Positions 33,124-42,197 are shown, numbered from the stretch's first letter. The stretch is DNA of 64,000 bases from Desulfobotulus pelophilus (GCF_026155325.1 NZ_JAPFPW010000015.1:19386-83385), one strand, 5' to 3'. Notes: generated by a model not told the origin, from the sequence alone. Translations and numbers: made by a program.

Positions 33124-34395
33124 CTATTCCCTGTCAGGCTTATGCTGTTTTTCCTGTGAATGGTTTATGGTTCCCGGAGGAGAGTATTTAACCCGGAGAC
33201 GCAGGATGCGGTTGCCATCCATGGTCAGTACGGTAATCAGGTAAGATGCCACCACAAAGGTTTGGCCTTCGGTGGGTATGCGACCGATATGATGGAGAAG
33301 AAAACCGGAAAAGGTGTCGTAGTCCGGTGATTCAGGCAGAGCTTCCGGCAGCATGCGATTGGCATCCTCCACCGGAATTTTTCCTAAGAGAATCCATTCG
33401 TGTTGGGTCACTTCCTTGATAAGAGTTTCATCTTTGTCCGATTCATCGGAAATTTCCCCCACAATTTCTTCCAGAACATCCTCCAGTGTCACAAGGCCAC
33501 AGACGCCGCCATATTCATCTATCACAATGGCCATATGCTGCTTTCTGGTCTTGAACTGAGCCAGAAGGGTATCAATTTTTTTAGATTCCGGGATAAAGTA
33601 GGGTTTTCGCATGATTTCCCGAAAGTCGGGAAGACGCCCCCGGGTGGTTTGAAACCGGAATATATCCCCCACATGCATCACTCCCATCACTTCGTCAAGA
33701 TTGCCCTGAATGAGGGGGATGCGGGAAAAACCCGATGCCATAATGGCAGGCAGGTCCGGTTTTTCTTCAAGGTCCACAACAAACATATCCCGCCTGGGAG
33801 TCATGATGTCGTAGGCCGGAATGTCATCAAACTCAAAGATATTCCGGATCAGTTCCTTTTCTTCTTCCTTAATTTCTCCTTCTTCTTCGCCAACCTCCAC
33901 AATGGAAATCAGTTCTTCTTCGGTGATGGCAGGAAGTCGCTGCAGGCGTCCTGTGAGTAGCGGAACAAAATCAAGCAGGAGAATAAGCGGATAACAAAGC
34001 ATGGAAAACCATGATATGGGAAAAATAACCATACGGGCAATGAGCAGATTATTCTGGGTGGCCAGTGACTTGGGAATGATTTCCCCGAAAATGAGGAGCA
34101 GTAGCGTCATTACCCCCGTAACAATACCAATGGCATTGCTTTCAAACTGCTGAATGGCCAGAGCCGTTGCAATGGCTGAGGCACCTACATTCACAAGGTT
34201 ATTCCCGATGAGAATGGTGGCCAGCAGGCGGTGGGGCTTGCTTTTCATTTTCAGGATCAGTTTGTCCGCCCTTCCTCCCTCTTTGGCCATATGATACACC
34301 CGCGCGCGGGAAAGGGAGAACAGGGCCGTTTCAGAGCTGGAAAAAAAGCCAGAAAGCAGTAGGAAAAGAACCAGAAGAGTCAGATGGAAAGCCAT
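33124..34395 (-). CDS. CNNM/CorC-HlyC family membrane protein with CBS domains
   Basis: The 423-residue protein has the DUF21 membrane domain (FFSSSETALFSLSRARV near residue 17, then LIGNNLVNVGASAIATAL and IFGEIIPKSLA), paired CBS domains (about 195-330, IMTPRRDMFVVDL and VIDEYGGVCGLVTLEDVLEEIVGEI) and the C-terminal CorC_HlyC domain. Relatives are magnesium/cobalt exporters or wrongly named hemolysins; the DUF21 domain carries the ion path and the CBS pair senses nucleotide. The gene is alone, convergent with the ABC operon. No clear terminator was seen between them. Confidence 0.92.
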   Translation of the reverse strand: MAFHLTLLVLFLLLSGFFSSSETALFSLSRARVYHMAKEGGRADKLILKMKSKPHRLLATILIGNNLVNVGASAIATALAIQQFESNAIGIVTGVMTLLLLIFGEIIPKSLATQNNLLIARMVIFPISWFSMLCYPLILLLDFVPLLTGRLQRLPAITEEELISIVEVGEEEGEIKEEEKELIRNIFEFDDIPAYDIMTPRRDMFVVDLEEKPDLPAIMASGFSRIPLIQGNLDEVMGVMHVGDIFRFQTTRGRLPDFREIMRKPYFIPESKKIDTLLAQFKTRKQHMAIVIDEYGGVCGLVTLEDVLEEIVGEISDESDKDETLIKEVTQHEWILLGKIPVEDANRMLPEALPESPDYDTFSGFLLHHIGRIPTEGQTFVVASYLITVLTMDGNRILRLRVKYSPPGTINHSQEKQHKPDRE

Positions 34396-34769
34396 GGATC
34401 GGATTCCGTTGTCTGAGGCGGAATCACAGCCTCCTTTCGGGTCAGGTGTAAGAATTCTAAAAAAAAATACACATTAAACGGATTCAGCGGAGAAGCCGCT
34501 TAGGATGACATTGCCAGCTGTGTTTCCATAAGGGGACAAACGATTTAATCCCAAGGCTGTCGCCTGAATAAACTGTACGGTTCCTTTGGCTGCGTGCAGG
34601 AACCGTATCATTGTATTTTCCGGCTTGATAGGGCGGAAAATACAATGATACTGTGGTTTGAAATAATAAATCGTCAGCATGGATACTGCAAGGGCTGTTC
34701 CTGTTTTAAAAAAAGATACGCTTGTGATTGGTAGAAAATATGGGAAAAGAGGGTGGGACAGGATTGATA
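34396..34769. other. Intergenic region with tandem hairpins before lpxR-like gene
   Basis: No gene is supported in these 374 bases. They contain a small AGCGG-agaag-CCGCT stem near 34487 and the two large inverted repeats listed separately, ending about 118 bases before the downstream ATG. Confidence 0.5.
34576..34651. repeat. Two abutting perfect inverted repeats
   Basis: The first pairs TACGGTTCCT (34576-34585) with AGGAACCGTA (34598-34607). The second pairs 34605-34622 with 34634-34651: 18 perfect base pairs, core ATTGTATTTTCC, with an 11-base loop. The outer bases are shared, so the two hairpins exclude each other at the junction. The AT-rich second stem has no T-tract after it, so it is not a simple terminator. 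Possible roles are a regulatory leader, a small RNA or an operator pair. Confidence 0.55.
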
Positions 34770-35801
34770 ATGAAAAAGGTTTTTTCATGGATATGGTGGT
34801 TTGGGATTTTTCCGGCAGGTCTTTTGCCCTGTGCGGCTTTCTCCTCATCACCCCAGACCGTATCCGCCTATTTTGAAAACGATACCTTTTATGGGACGGA
34901 CCGGGATTATACCAACGGCATTCGCTTCACCTATACGGCCGCCCATGTTCCGTTTGCATCCGGCGCCACCACGGAGAAGGTCCATCGTTTGATTGACCGT
35001 ATTCCTGTCATTGGACATGGGGATTCGCAGAGACTGTTTGCCCTAAGTCTGGGACAGAATATTTATACGGCAGATGATACCTACAGTCGGGAATATCTCC
35101 CTGATGAAAGGCCCTATGCCGGGCTTAGCTATCTGGGCTTTGCCCTGCTGAAGAGAAAGGACTGTCACCTCAGTACTTGGGAGCTGGGCCTTGGCCTTGT
35201 GGGAAAAGACTCCTATGCAGAAGATACCCAGCGGGTTATTCACGACTGGGGGGGCTGGAGTCAGCCCAGTGGATGGGAACATCAGCTGAGAAATGAGCCG
35301 GTTCTTCAGATTTTTTATACGTCACACTGGCGTTTTGCATCACCTCAGACAAGGCAGGGTCTGGGTATGGATGTGCTGCCAAGGGCAGGCTGGGGGATTG
35401 GGAACGGCTTTACCTCCCTTGGTGGTGGCATGGAGGTCCGTGCGGGGTGGAATCTTCCCAGAGACTTCGGCAACGGTCATATCCGGCCAGCAACGGAAAC
35501 CCACCTTCCCTTGTCTTCCGAAGACCCTCGCTTCAATCCCCCTTTCCGGCGTGTAGGGGTTCATCTCTATGGCGGAGCATCGGGATCCTGGGTGGCCCGG
35601 AATATTCTTTTGGATGGCAATACGTTCCGGAGCAGTGCCAGTGTGGATAAAGAGATGTGGGTGGGGAATTATTCCTATGGGATCGGAGTGATTCTGTATC
35701 GGTTTAAAATCGTTTATGGCCGTGTCCACAGCAGCAGAGAGTATAAGACCCAGAAGGAGGGGCAGAGCTACGGAACCGTTCATGTGTCCTATACCTGGTA
35801 G
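34770..35801 (+). CDS. LpxR-like outer-membrane lipid A deacylase family protein (DUF2219)
   Basis: The start is put at ATG 34770, giving a Sec signal peptide (KKVFSWIWWFGIFPAGLLPCAAFSS spans it) and a 343-residue protein. The mature start SAYFENDTFYGTDRDYTNG is the LpxR N-terminal strand with the active-site Asn-Asp pair, followed by RPYAGLSYLG and a His/Trp segment HDWGGWSQPSGWEHQL with NEP. The C-terminus ends in an aromatic residue (Trp) as in outer-membrane barrels. LpxR removes the 3'-acyloxyacyl chain from lipid A with calcium. Whether this protein has that exact activity is inferred. Confidence 0.85.
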   Translation: MKKVFSWIWWFGIFPAGLLPCAAFSSSPQTVSAYFENDTFYGTDRDYTNGIRFTYTAAHVPFASGATTEKVHRLIDRIPVIGHGDSQRLFALSLGQNIYTADDTYSREYLPDERPYAGLSYLGFALLKRKDCHLSTWELGLGLVGKDSYAEDTQRVIHDWGGWSQPSGWEHQLRNEPVLQIFYTSHWRFASPQTRQGLGMDVLPRAGWGIGNGFTSLGGGMEVRAGWNLPRDFGNGHIRPATETHLPLSSEDPRFNPPFRRVGVHLYGGASGSWVARNILLDGNTFRSSASVDKEMWVGNYSYGIGVILYRFKIVYGRVHSSREYKTQKEGQSYGTVHVSYTW

Positions 35802-35931
35802 GTCTTTCAAAAAGCCGTCATAAAATATCGGGTTTGTGCACATGAACCTTGTTTTGTGCACTGCAATGAGTTACAAGAAAAAGGTGGTTATGGGAAAGAA
35901 CTTCTGATGACTCTGATATAGTGGTGATACC

Positions 35932-36315
35932 ATGTTTTCTACCAGTGTGGATGTAAACAAAAACCGGCTGTACATTACCATCGGTTTTCTTCAGTCCCAT
36001 GAAGAAATTCATGCCCTGCTTGCCGAGGTAGAGGCTGTTTTGCCCCGTCTTTCTCCGGGTTTTTCCTGTGTAACGGATCTGCGGGAGTACCGGCGCCTGG
36101 GTGATTCCGGAGAGGAGCTGATTTTTCAGGTACAAAAATGCCTTAAGGATGCAGGCATTTCCAGAGCTGTGCGGGTTGAGAGACGGCAGGCTCTTCCGGA
36201 GCATATTCAGTTTGAAACGGGCAGTCTTGAGATTGGTTACCCTGCCCATCTGGTACGGACCCGGGAAGAGGCAGATAATTTTCTGGACCATCTCGGGTCC
36301 GCTGCCCAAAGATGA
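35932..36315 (+). CDS. Small conserved protein, paralogue of the gene at 41430
   Basis: I do not recognise a named family. The 127-residue soluble protein alternates beta strands and helices (NRLYITIGFL, then SCVTDLREYRRLGDSGEEL) in a way that recalls STAS/SpoIIAA-like folds. It aligns along its length with the protein at 41430-41966: NRLYI, a Gly-Phe before the second strand, and TDLREY versus SDLREF at matching spacing. No signal peptide or membrane helix is visible. It lies downstream of the LpxR-like gene with a 130-base gap, so co-transcription is possible but not required. Confidence 0.7.
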   Translation: MFSTSVDVNKNRLYITIGFLQSHEEIHALLAEVEAVLPRLSPGFSCVTDLREYRRLGDSGEELIFQVQKCLKDAGISRAVRVERRQALPEHIQFETGSLEIGYPAHLVRTREEADNFLDHLGSAAQR

Positions 36316-36337
36316 GGTATCGGTTTCATCGTCTGAT

Positions 36338-36401
36338 ATAAAAAAGACCCTGTTGTCTGCGTAAAACGAGGATTTTACGCAGACAACAGGGTCTTTTTTA
36401 T
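36338..36401. terminator. Bidirectional terminator, 29-bp perfect stem
   Basis: Arms 36338-36366 and 36373-36401 are fully complementary with a 6-base loop. The A-run on one side and T-run on the other give U-tracts on both strands. It separates the convergent small-protein and RNA methylase genes. Confidence 0.88.
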
Positions 36402-36434
36402 GCCGGTAGTCATCGTCCATGGAAAAAAGCAGCC

Positions 36435-37556
36435 TCAGGAATCATGGAGCTTTCCCGTCAGAAGCTGCATGTCAATGCCGCCATGCTGGAAGTGTCGGCA
36501 GGTATAGTTGCCGAATTCCTGCGGTCGGCCTTCTTCTTTGGGAATGAGCAGGCCCATGCGCCAGCCTTTCCAGTGTGAAAGAAGATGGGAAACAATTTTC
36601 TGCCTCAGTCGGGTAGCTTCTGCACGGGTATGGATGCGGATACCATAGGGCGGGTTGAGCAGAACGAGGCCCGGCGGATGACCAGATGGCTGCATGGAGA
36701 AAAAATCGGCTTCTGTCGCTTCAACTTCCTGCAGAAAGGAGTGGTTTTGGCAGACTTTACGAAAGCTCTGGATGGCTTTTGCATCCCTGTCACTGGCCAG
36801 AATGGAGGCTTTAAAGGGCAGGCAGGTAGGGGGTGTTTCCTGTGGTGGCATGAGGAGAAACACAGGCCAGTTCTCCCAGGCAAAAGTTCTAAAGATGCCG
36901 GGAGGAGTGCTGCTTGCCATAAGGGCTGCTTCCATGGAAAAAGTGCCGGATCCGCACATGGGGTCCATCAGCGGTTGGGAAGGGGTGTAGCCTGCAGCCA
37001 TGAGTATGGCCGCAGCGAGGTTTTCTCTTAGGGTTGCCCGCCCGCCGCTGGTTTTGATGCCCCGCAGGTACAGAAGTGGGCCTGAGCTGTCAATGGAAAG
37101 GGTAAACCGGTCTTTATTGCCGCGGATATAAAGGGAGGGAAGGGGTTTCTCCGGTATGGGAGGTACAAGAATCTCAGATGCTGTCTTTTGCGTAAAAACT
37201 TCCTGAACTCTCTGGGCAATGGCTTCGCTGTGGTAAAGGCGGCATTTGTGACAGAGGACCCGTACGGAAGGGAGGCATCCTTCCGGGAAAAAAATATTCC
37301 ATGGTATATCGGAAAGTTTCTTTTTCATGGTGGTGAAATCCGTGGCCGTAAACCGGCCAATACGCATGAGAATTCTTGAGGCTGTCCGCAGCTGGCGATT
37401 GGCCGCTGGAACAAAGTGCAAAGGAGCATGGAGAAGAATTCCCCCTTTTTCAACCTGTGCCGGACCGGATTCAGGAAAAAGGGACTGGATTTCCAGCAGG
37501 CATTCATTTTCAAATCCCGGGGGACAGATAATGAAGAATTCCTGTTTTTTTTCCAT
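36435..37556 (-). CDS. THUMP-domain 23S rRNA-type guanine methyltransferase
   Basis: The start is placed at ATG 37556 (MEKKQEFFIICPPGFE), the normal beginning of the family; an in-frame ATG at 37598 would add 14 basic residues and overlap the previous gene. The 373-residue protein has a THUMP domain (about 50-160) and a class I methyltransferase domain with SAM motif PLMDPMCGSGTFSMEAAL and catalytic LLNPPYGIRI. It is related to RlmL/YpsC N2-guanine methylases of 23S rRNA. The bifunctional RlmK part is missing. It follows the DMT permease gene with a 19-base gap. Confidence 0.88.
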   Translation of the reverse strand: MEKKQEFFIICPPGFENECLLEIQSLFPESGPAQVEKGGILLHAPLHFVPAANRQLRTASRILMRIGRFTATDFTTMKKKLSDIPWNIFFPEGCLPSVRVLCHKCRLYHSEAIAQRVQEVFTQKTASEILVPPIPEKPLPSLYIRGNKDRFTLSIDSSGPLLYLRGIKTSGGRATLRENLAAAILMAAGYTPSQPLMDPMCGSGTFSMEAALMASSTPPGIFRTFAWENWPVFLLMPPQETPPTCLPFKASILASDRDAKAIQSFRKVCQNHSFLQEVEATEADFFSMQPSGHPPGLVLLNPPYGIRIHTRAEATRLRQKIVSHLLSHWKGWRMGLLIPKEEGRPQEFGNYTCRHFQHGGIDMQLLTGKLHDS

Positions 37557-37575
37557 AAGCTGCCTGCGGAGTTGT

Positions 37576-38505
37576 TTATGAAGTCGGGTTCTGCGCATGA
37601 TAAGAGTTTTTCCTTGTCTGGGGAAGCTGCAGCAGAATGACGGCAGCAATAACCAGTGCTGCACCGCAAAGCTGCAGTGTATTAAACAATTCGGCGAGAA
37701 GAAAAAAGCTGATAATACCGGCAAATACGGGTTCAAGGGTACCTGTGATACTGGCTGGTGCTGCACCGGTTAAGGCAATGCCGTAAAGGAACAGAAAAAA
37801 GGGCAGTGCGGTGCCGAAGGTGCTGATGGTAAGGGCGATAGCCCAGGTTGTCGGATCGTTTCCCAGAGCCCTGAATCCGGAAAAAGGCGGCAGCAGGATG
37901 TGCCAGAGAACGGCGGCGATGGTCATAGCAAAAAAGACAACGGTTTCAGGGCTTTTTTCCTTCATCCGGGCTTCGCCCGCAAGGGAGTAGATGGCAAAGG
38001 TAAGAGCCGCTCCCAATCCGGCAAGAATGCCTGTTATGTTCATTGACTGAAACTCCATGGAAGGAAGATTCAGTACCAGTGAACAGCCGGCAACAGCTGT
38101 ACAAAGGGCCATAAGGATGCGCAGGGAAAGGGGCTTTTTTTGAAAAACAAGTTGCCAGATGGTTATGAGTACCGGAGCCAGATATTGCAGTAGAATGGCG
38201 GCGGCAACCTGGATTCGGCTGATGGCAAGAAGGTAGCTTGCCTGCATGGCGGCCATGCCAAAGATACCGAGGAAAAGATAGTTTGGCAGGCGTTGCAGGG
38301 GAATCTGAAGTTTTTCCGGTGCGCGGAAAAAAAGAAAAAGCCCGATGCAGACAGACGCAACCGTAAGGCGTACCTGTACCAGATCAAAGGGAGACAGTCC
38401 CCCATTGAAAAGATACTTGGCCAGGGATCCGGAAGATGCCCATAGAAGGGCCGCAAGGATAACCGCGGAAAAACCGCGGGCTGATGTGCTGCTTGGGTTT
38501 GGCAT
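37576..38505 (-). CDS. DMT-superfamily (EamA) transporter
   Basis: The start is ATG 38505, since GGGAG lies 4 bases upstream; an in-frame ATG 72 bases earlier would add a non-hydrophobic tail. The 309-residue protein has ten predicted helices in two EamA repeats, the first with ILAALLWASSGSLAKYLF and the second with GTALPFFLFLYGIALTGAAPA and TLEPVFAGIISFFLLAE. Family members export amino acids, metabolites or drugs; the substrate is unknown. It shares a short transcription unit with the RNA methylase. Confidence 0.9.
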   Translation of the reverse strand: MPNPSSTSARGFSAVILAALLWASSGSLAKYLFNGGLSPFDLVQVRLTVASVCIGLFLFFRAPEKLQIPLQRLPNYLFLGIFGMAAMQASYLLAISRIQVAAAILLQYLAPVLITIWQLVFQKKPLSLRILMALCTAVAGCSLVLNLPSMEFQSMNITGILAGLGAALTFAIYSLAGEARMKEKSPETVVFFAMTIAAVLWHILLPPFSGFRALGNDPTTWAIALTISTFGTALPFFLFLYGIALTGAAPASITGTLEPVFAGIISFFLLAELFNTLQLCGAALVIAAVILLQLPQTRKNSYHAQNPTS

Positions 38506-38651
38506 TGCTCTCCCTTTTTGATGAAGCATGCTGTGGAGTCCCCATGGAGAGGACATCCTTTTTCTGTCTTTGATCATAAACGAAGACAGATGAACATGGA
38601 TTTTTTTGTTTTTGAATCTTTTGTAAATTCTTGTTATCAGAGCCGGGAGTT

Positions 38652-40553
38652 ATGAACCTGACTGGCATGATGAGACCGCGGATGTTCATGGCCTTCCTGC
38701 TTGTATGCTGTTTTGCTGCCCTGAGCATGGGAATCCTTTCTGTAATCCTTTACAACAGGTTTTTGTGTGTGAATGCTTCTTTTTTATTGAGAGAATGGAA
38801 AACGCTGAGCCGTTTTATGCCGGGATTTCTGGTTGTTATGGCTTCCGCATTGGTAGCATGGGCCATATTGGCTCTGCCCCCGGACGATCCGGACAGTATG
38901 CACTGGGGGCCTGTCCTGATGGGCCTGTTTGGCGGGATAGCCTTTTTTCTTTACGGCATGGAAATGATGAGTGAGGGCATGAAACGGATGGCAGGCTCAC
39001 GGATGCGGGAGGGGCTGGCCCGTTTGACCAGAAGCCGGCTGCGCGCTCTGGGAGTAGGGGCCTTTGTCACCATGATGGTGCAGTCGTCCAGTGCCACCAG
39101 TGTGATGCTGGTTGGGCTGGTGCAGTCAGAGCTGATGCGTTTTCCCCAGACTCTGGGGGTGATCCTCGGATCCGGTATCGGGTCAACGGTAACGGCCCAG
39201 CTGATTGCCTTCAAGGTAACGGACTATGCCCTGATTATGGTGGGGCTGGGCTTTTTGCTCAAGCTTGTGGGAAGAGGAGAAAAATCCAGGGATGCTGGCC
39301 GCATACTCCTTGGTTTTGGTATTCTTTTTTACGGCATGAAGCTGATGAGTGATGCCATGATTCCCCTTCGTTCCGATCCTGCCACCATCCATTTCCTTCA
39401 AAGTCTTTCGACGCCTCTGCTGGGAATTCTTGCCGGAACGGTTGTGACAGCCCTGATACAGAGCAGCGGTGCCATTGTGGGCATTCTGATTGTTCTTGGT
39501 GAACAGGGGCTGGTGGGTCTGGATGCTGCTGTTCCCATTATTCTGGGTGCCAATGTGGGAACCTGTGTCACGGCCATTCTCGCGGGACTGGCCGGAGGCA
39601 GGGAGGCCAAACGGGTGGCCGCTGCCCATGCGGTATTTAAAATAGCCGGAGTACTGGTATGTTTGCCCTTTCTTGCCCTGCTCTCCGATCTGGTAGTCAT
39701 GGCGGGGGGGGGGATGGCCCGTCAGGTGGCCAATATCCATACCTTTTTCAATATAGGACTGGCCCTGGCCTTCCTGCCTTTCACGGGTTTTTTTGCATGG
39801 CTCCTGCTGATTCTTGTGCCGGATAAAAAAGAAAAGGACCCTTTACCTGTTTTTACGAGTCCTCTGGACAATGCAAAGATTGTTTCGCCGGATGTGGCGG
39901 TTGATATGGCCAGGCATGAAATAGCCAGAATGGCAGGGCTTCTCGAAATCATGGTCAGGGATGCGGGAATTCTGTTTGTTGCCCGAAAGCCCCGCCAGGA
40001 CGAACAATATCCCCGTTTGACCTTGTTGGAGGGGCTGGCTTTTCGGGAAAGGGAGCTGGACTATCTGGATAAGGTGACCGGTGAATTTTTGTTTCGTATA
40101 GGAAGGGAGGCCATTACCGGAACCCAGACCCAGACCCTTTATGCCATGATTTCCATTACACGGGATTTGGAGAGCATCGGCGATCTTCTGGAAAGGAATG
40201 TGGCTCCCCTGCTCGAAAAAAAACGGGCTCTGGTGAACAGTTTCTCAGACGAGGGACGCGAGGAGCTTTCCATTTACCATACGAAAGTGCTCAAGCAGCT
40301 GCGCCTTCTCCGCGAAGCGCTTACGGAAAAGGATCTGCATAAGGCGGCGGAGATTATGGGGAGGGAGCGTAAATATCTGGATCTGGAGCTGCAGTACAGA
40401 ATCCGTCATCTTAACCGGATCATGTGTCAGAGGATGGAATCTGTGGAAACCCATGAAGTGCACATGGAGCTTATGAACCTGATGACACAGGTTATTGTGT
40501 ATACATCGAATATCGCTAAAACTTATCTTTCGGTGCTGGTGGAACGGCACTAG
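38652..40553 (+). CDS. Na/Pi symporter with C-terminal PhoU-like domain
   Basis: The start is taken as ATG 38652, preceded closely by GGGAG. The 633-residue protein has two extra N-terminal helices, then the inverted-repeat transport core with the paired signatures MVQSSSATSVMLVG and LIQSSGAIVGILIV. A cytoplasmic PhoU-type four-helix region follows from about 430 (ERELDYLDKVTGEFLF and ISITRDLESIGDLLERN). It should import phosphate with sodium. The duplicated QSS motif marks the substrate site in NaPi-II proteins. It is divergent from the DMT gene, and a candidate structured RNA follows it. Confidence 0.92.
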   Translation: MNLTGMMRPRMFMAFLLVCCFAALSMGILSVILYNRFLCVNASFLLREWKTLSRFMPGFLVVMASALVAWAILALPPDDPDSMHWGPVLMGLFGGIAFFLYGMEMMSEGMKRMAGSRMREGLARLTRSRLRALGVGAFVTMMVQSSSATSVMLVGLVQSELMRFPQTLGVILGSGIGSTVTAQLIAFKVTDYALIMVGLGFLLKLVGRGEKSRDAGRILLGFGILFYGMKLMSDAMIPLRSDPATIHFLQSLSTPLLGILAGTVVTALIQSSGAIVGILIVLGEQGLVGLDAAVPIILGANVGTCVTAILAGLAGGREAKRVAAAHAVFKIAGVLVCLPFLALLSDLVVMAGGGMARQVANIHTFFNIGLALAFLPFTGFFAWLLLILVPDKKEKDPLPVFTSPLDNAKIVSPDVAVDMARHEIARMAGLLEIMVRDAGILFVARKPRQDEQYPRLTLLEGLAFRERELDYLDKVTGEFLFRIGREAITGTQTQTLYAMISITRDLESIGDLLERNVAPLLEKKRALVNSFSDEGREELSIYHTKVLKQLRLLREALTEKDLHKAAEIMGRERKYLDLELQYRIRHLNRIMCQRMESVETHEVHMELMNLMTQVIVYTSNIAKTYLSVLVERH

Positions 40554-40762
40554 GTGACCCGGGCCTGCGATTGTGAGAGCTCAGGGCCGTCTGGTATGGA
40601 TGATTGCTAAGGGTTCTCCTCAGCCTGATCCTGGCGGGGGTATCAGACTGTTGTCGGACCTCGCACTTCCGTCCCCGCCTCCACGGAAGAGATTTTGAGC
40701 CATAGAAAAGCCTGTTTTCTTTGTCGGACGTATCGCCTGAGGAGCAGGCTTTCTGTTTTTTT
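40554..40762 (+). ncRNA. Candidate structured leader or small RNA ending in a terminator, upstream of ssb
   Basis: The segment contains a GC-rich 7-bp stem GGCGGGG/CCCCGCC (40633-40639 with 40673-40679), a long-range 8-bp complement CTCCTCAG/CTGAGGAG (40616-40623 with 40737-40744), a direct repeat TTGTCGGAC (40651 and 40721) and a terminator at 40707-40762. The long-range partner lies in the terminator loop, so alternative folds are possible. It could be an independent RNA, a 6S-like RNA or an attenuator leader of ssb. I cannot assign a known family. Confidence 0.45.
40707..40762 (+). terminator. Terminator upstream of ssb
   Basis: AAAGCCTG (40707-40714) pairs with CAGGCTTT (40745-40752), then CTG and a T7 tract. 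The 30-base loop contains CTGAGGAG, which can alternatively pair upstream. Confidence 0.7.
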
Positions 40763-40839
40763 AGGTTTGTTGTCAAAAACAGGGTGTGATAGAAGAAGCA
40801 GGTGAGTTTTCTGAAACTGATATTATGCAAGGAGGTGCC

Positions 40840-41367
40840 ATGCGCGGAGTGAATAAGGTCATATTGATCGGTAATCTGGGGGCTGACCCGGAAATACGGT
40901 ATTTCCAGGATGGCACAGCTGTCTGTAATTTTAATATGGCCACATCGGAAAACTGGACAGATCGTCAGACTGGGGAAAAAAAAGAAAAAACGGAATGGCA
41001 CAGGGTTGTGACCTTCCGCAGATTGGCGGAGATATGCGGTCAGTACCTGCGCAAGGGATCTAAGGTATATATTGAAGGGAAGCTGCAGACGCGCAGCTAT
41101 GAAAAGGATGGTCAGACACGCTACATAACGGAAGTCGTTGCCGCCGAACTTCAGATGCTGGATTCAGCCCGGAGTGGTCAGGCACCTGCTGCCGGTGGTG
41201 GCCTGGGAGCTGCCCCTGTATCCGGTGGCTATGGCGGGCCCCAGGGAGGGGAGTATGGAGCTCCGGCCCGGAGTGCTGGTTATCCCAATCCATCGCAACC
41301 CGGTAACGACTACGGAAACGCTGGTCCCTTTGCGTCTGGGCCTCCGGATGATGACATCCCGTTTTAA
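40840..41367 (+). CDS. ssb: Single-stranded DNA-binding protein
   Basis: The start is ATG 40840, with AAGGAGG 5 bases upstream; an upstream in-frame codon lacks this. The 175-residue protein has the OB-fold ([59 protein letters not shown]), a Gly/Pro-rich disordered linker and the acidic tip DDDIPF that recruits replication and repair partners. Length and layout are typical. A possible attenuator lies upstream, and a small gene of unknown function starts 62 bases downstream. Confidence 0.97.
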   Translation: MRGVNKVILIGNLGADPEIRYFQDGTAVCNFNMATSENWTDRQTGEKKEKTEWHRVVTFRRLAEICGQYLRKGSKVYIEGKLQTRSYEKDGQTRYITEVVAAELQMLDSARSGQAPAAGGGLGAAPVSGGYGGPQGGEYGAPARSAGYPNPSQPGNDYGNAGPFASGPPDDDIPF

Positions 41368-41429
41368 AAATTCGCATCATAAACAACGTTTATGGTAAAT
41401 TGTGTCTTGATTTTTTCTCATGAGAGGGT

Positions 41430-41966
41430 ATGACAGAAGCACACAAAGTTTTTTTCCGGGATCTTTTTACGCGGGGGCGTGCAGAAGATTTCGAGGCCGA
41501 CAAGACGCCTGTAGCATATACAGGCAAAGGTTCAGGGGTGAAAGGTATGCCGAGTGAAGTCATGGCGGATAAGGCGAAAAATCGTCTGTATATCCGCTAC
41601 GGGGAAATGACCATCGAGCAGTATCTGCAATTTGCAGGAAAAATTGTGGGGGAAGCAGAAAAGTTGGCAAGAGGATTCACGATCCTTTCGGATTTGCGGG
41701 AATTTTCTTTTCCCAGAGGTGAGAATCCCATTCAGGCCAATATCCGTGAAATCACGGAAATCCAGCAGGAATTGAAAAAGTTGGGTGCCAGTGAGATTAT
41801 CCGGGTCGTAGACCCTCAGGTCTGGCTGTTCATAGCCATGGCGGAAGCGGAAAAATCCGCTGGATATGAGGCCTTTATTTTTGATGATTACCATGAAGCG
41901 GATCAGGCCCTGGATGACATTGCCGAAGAAATGAATGGCGGGGGGGAGAAAACGGAAGCGCTCTGA
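41430..41966 (+). CDS. Small conserved protein, paralogue of the gene at 35932
   Basis: No named family is recognised. The 178-residue protein has a 50-residue charged N-terminal extension, then a domain (about 50-170) that aligns with the protein at 35932-36315: KNRLYI, GFTILSDLREF, and a strand near SEIIRVVDP. Alternating strands and helices suggest a STAS-like fold, and there is no membrane segment. It follows ssb by 62 bases and is closed by a terminator, so it may share the ssb transcript. A regulatory (anti-sigma antagonist-like) role would be guesswork. Confidence 0.72.
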   Translation: MTEAHKVFFRDLFTRGRAEDFEADKTPVAYTGKGSGVKGMPSEVMADKAKNRLYIRYGEMTIEQYLQFAGKIVGEAEKLARGFTILSDLREFSFPRGENPIQANIREITEIQQELKKLGASEIIRVVDPQVWLFIAMAEAEKSAGYEAFIFDDYHEADQALDDIAEEMNGGGEKTEAL

Positions 41967-41998
41967 TACTTCTTGCGGGAAGTGCAGAGCGTTTTTTT
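41959..41998 (+). terminator. Terminator after the small conserved gene
   Basis: CGCTCTG (41959-41965) pairs with CAGAGCG (41985-41991), followed by a T7 tract. The stem overlaps the final codons of the upstream gene. Confidence 0.82.
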
Positions 41999-42167
41999 GT
42001 GCGTTATGGATATGCTGCGTTCGTGAATCACGAATCACTCAGTGATTTGTATACCTACTACCTGTGGTGTTATTTCTCGGTATTTTTTCAGGATTGAAGC
42101 GTAAAAGTTTTTGATTTTTTATGAAATTGTTTCTTTGTTGCCTGGGTGTGGTACGGGGTGAAATTCC

Positions 42168-42197
42168 TTGACACACAAACAAAGTTTTTGATATGGC
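42168..42197 (+). promoter_or_regulatory. Candidate sigma-70-type promoter of the beta-oxidation genes
   Basis: TTGACA (42168-42173) is followed after 16-18 bases by GATATG/TATGGC. It lies about 70 bases before the start codon of the fused dehydrogenase-hydratase gene in an otherwise empty 300-base gap (41967-42266). The -10 match is weak. Confidence 0.4.
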
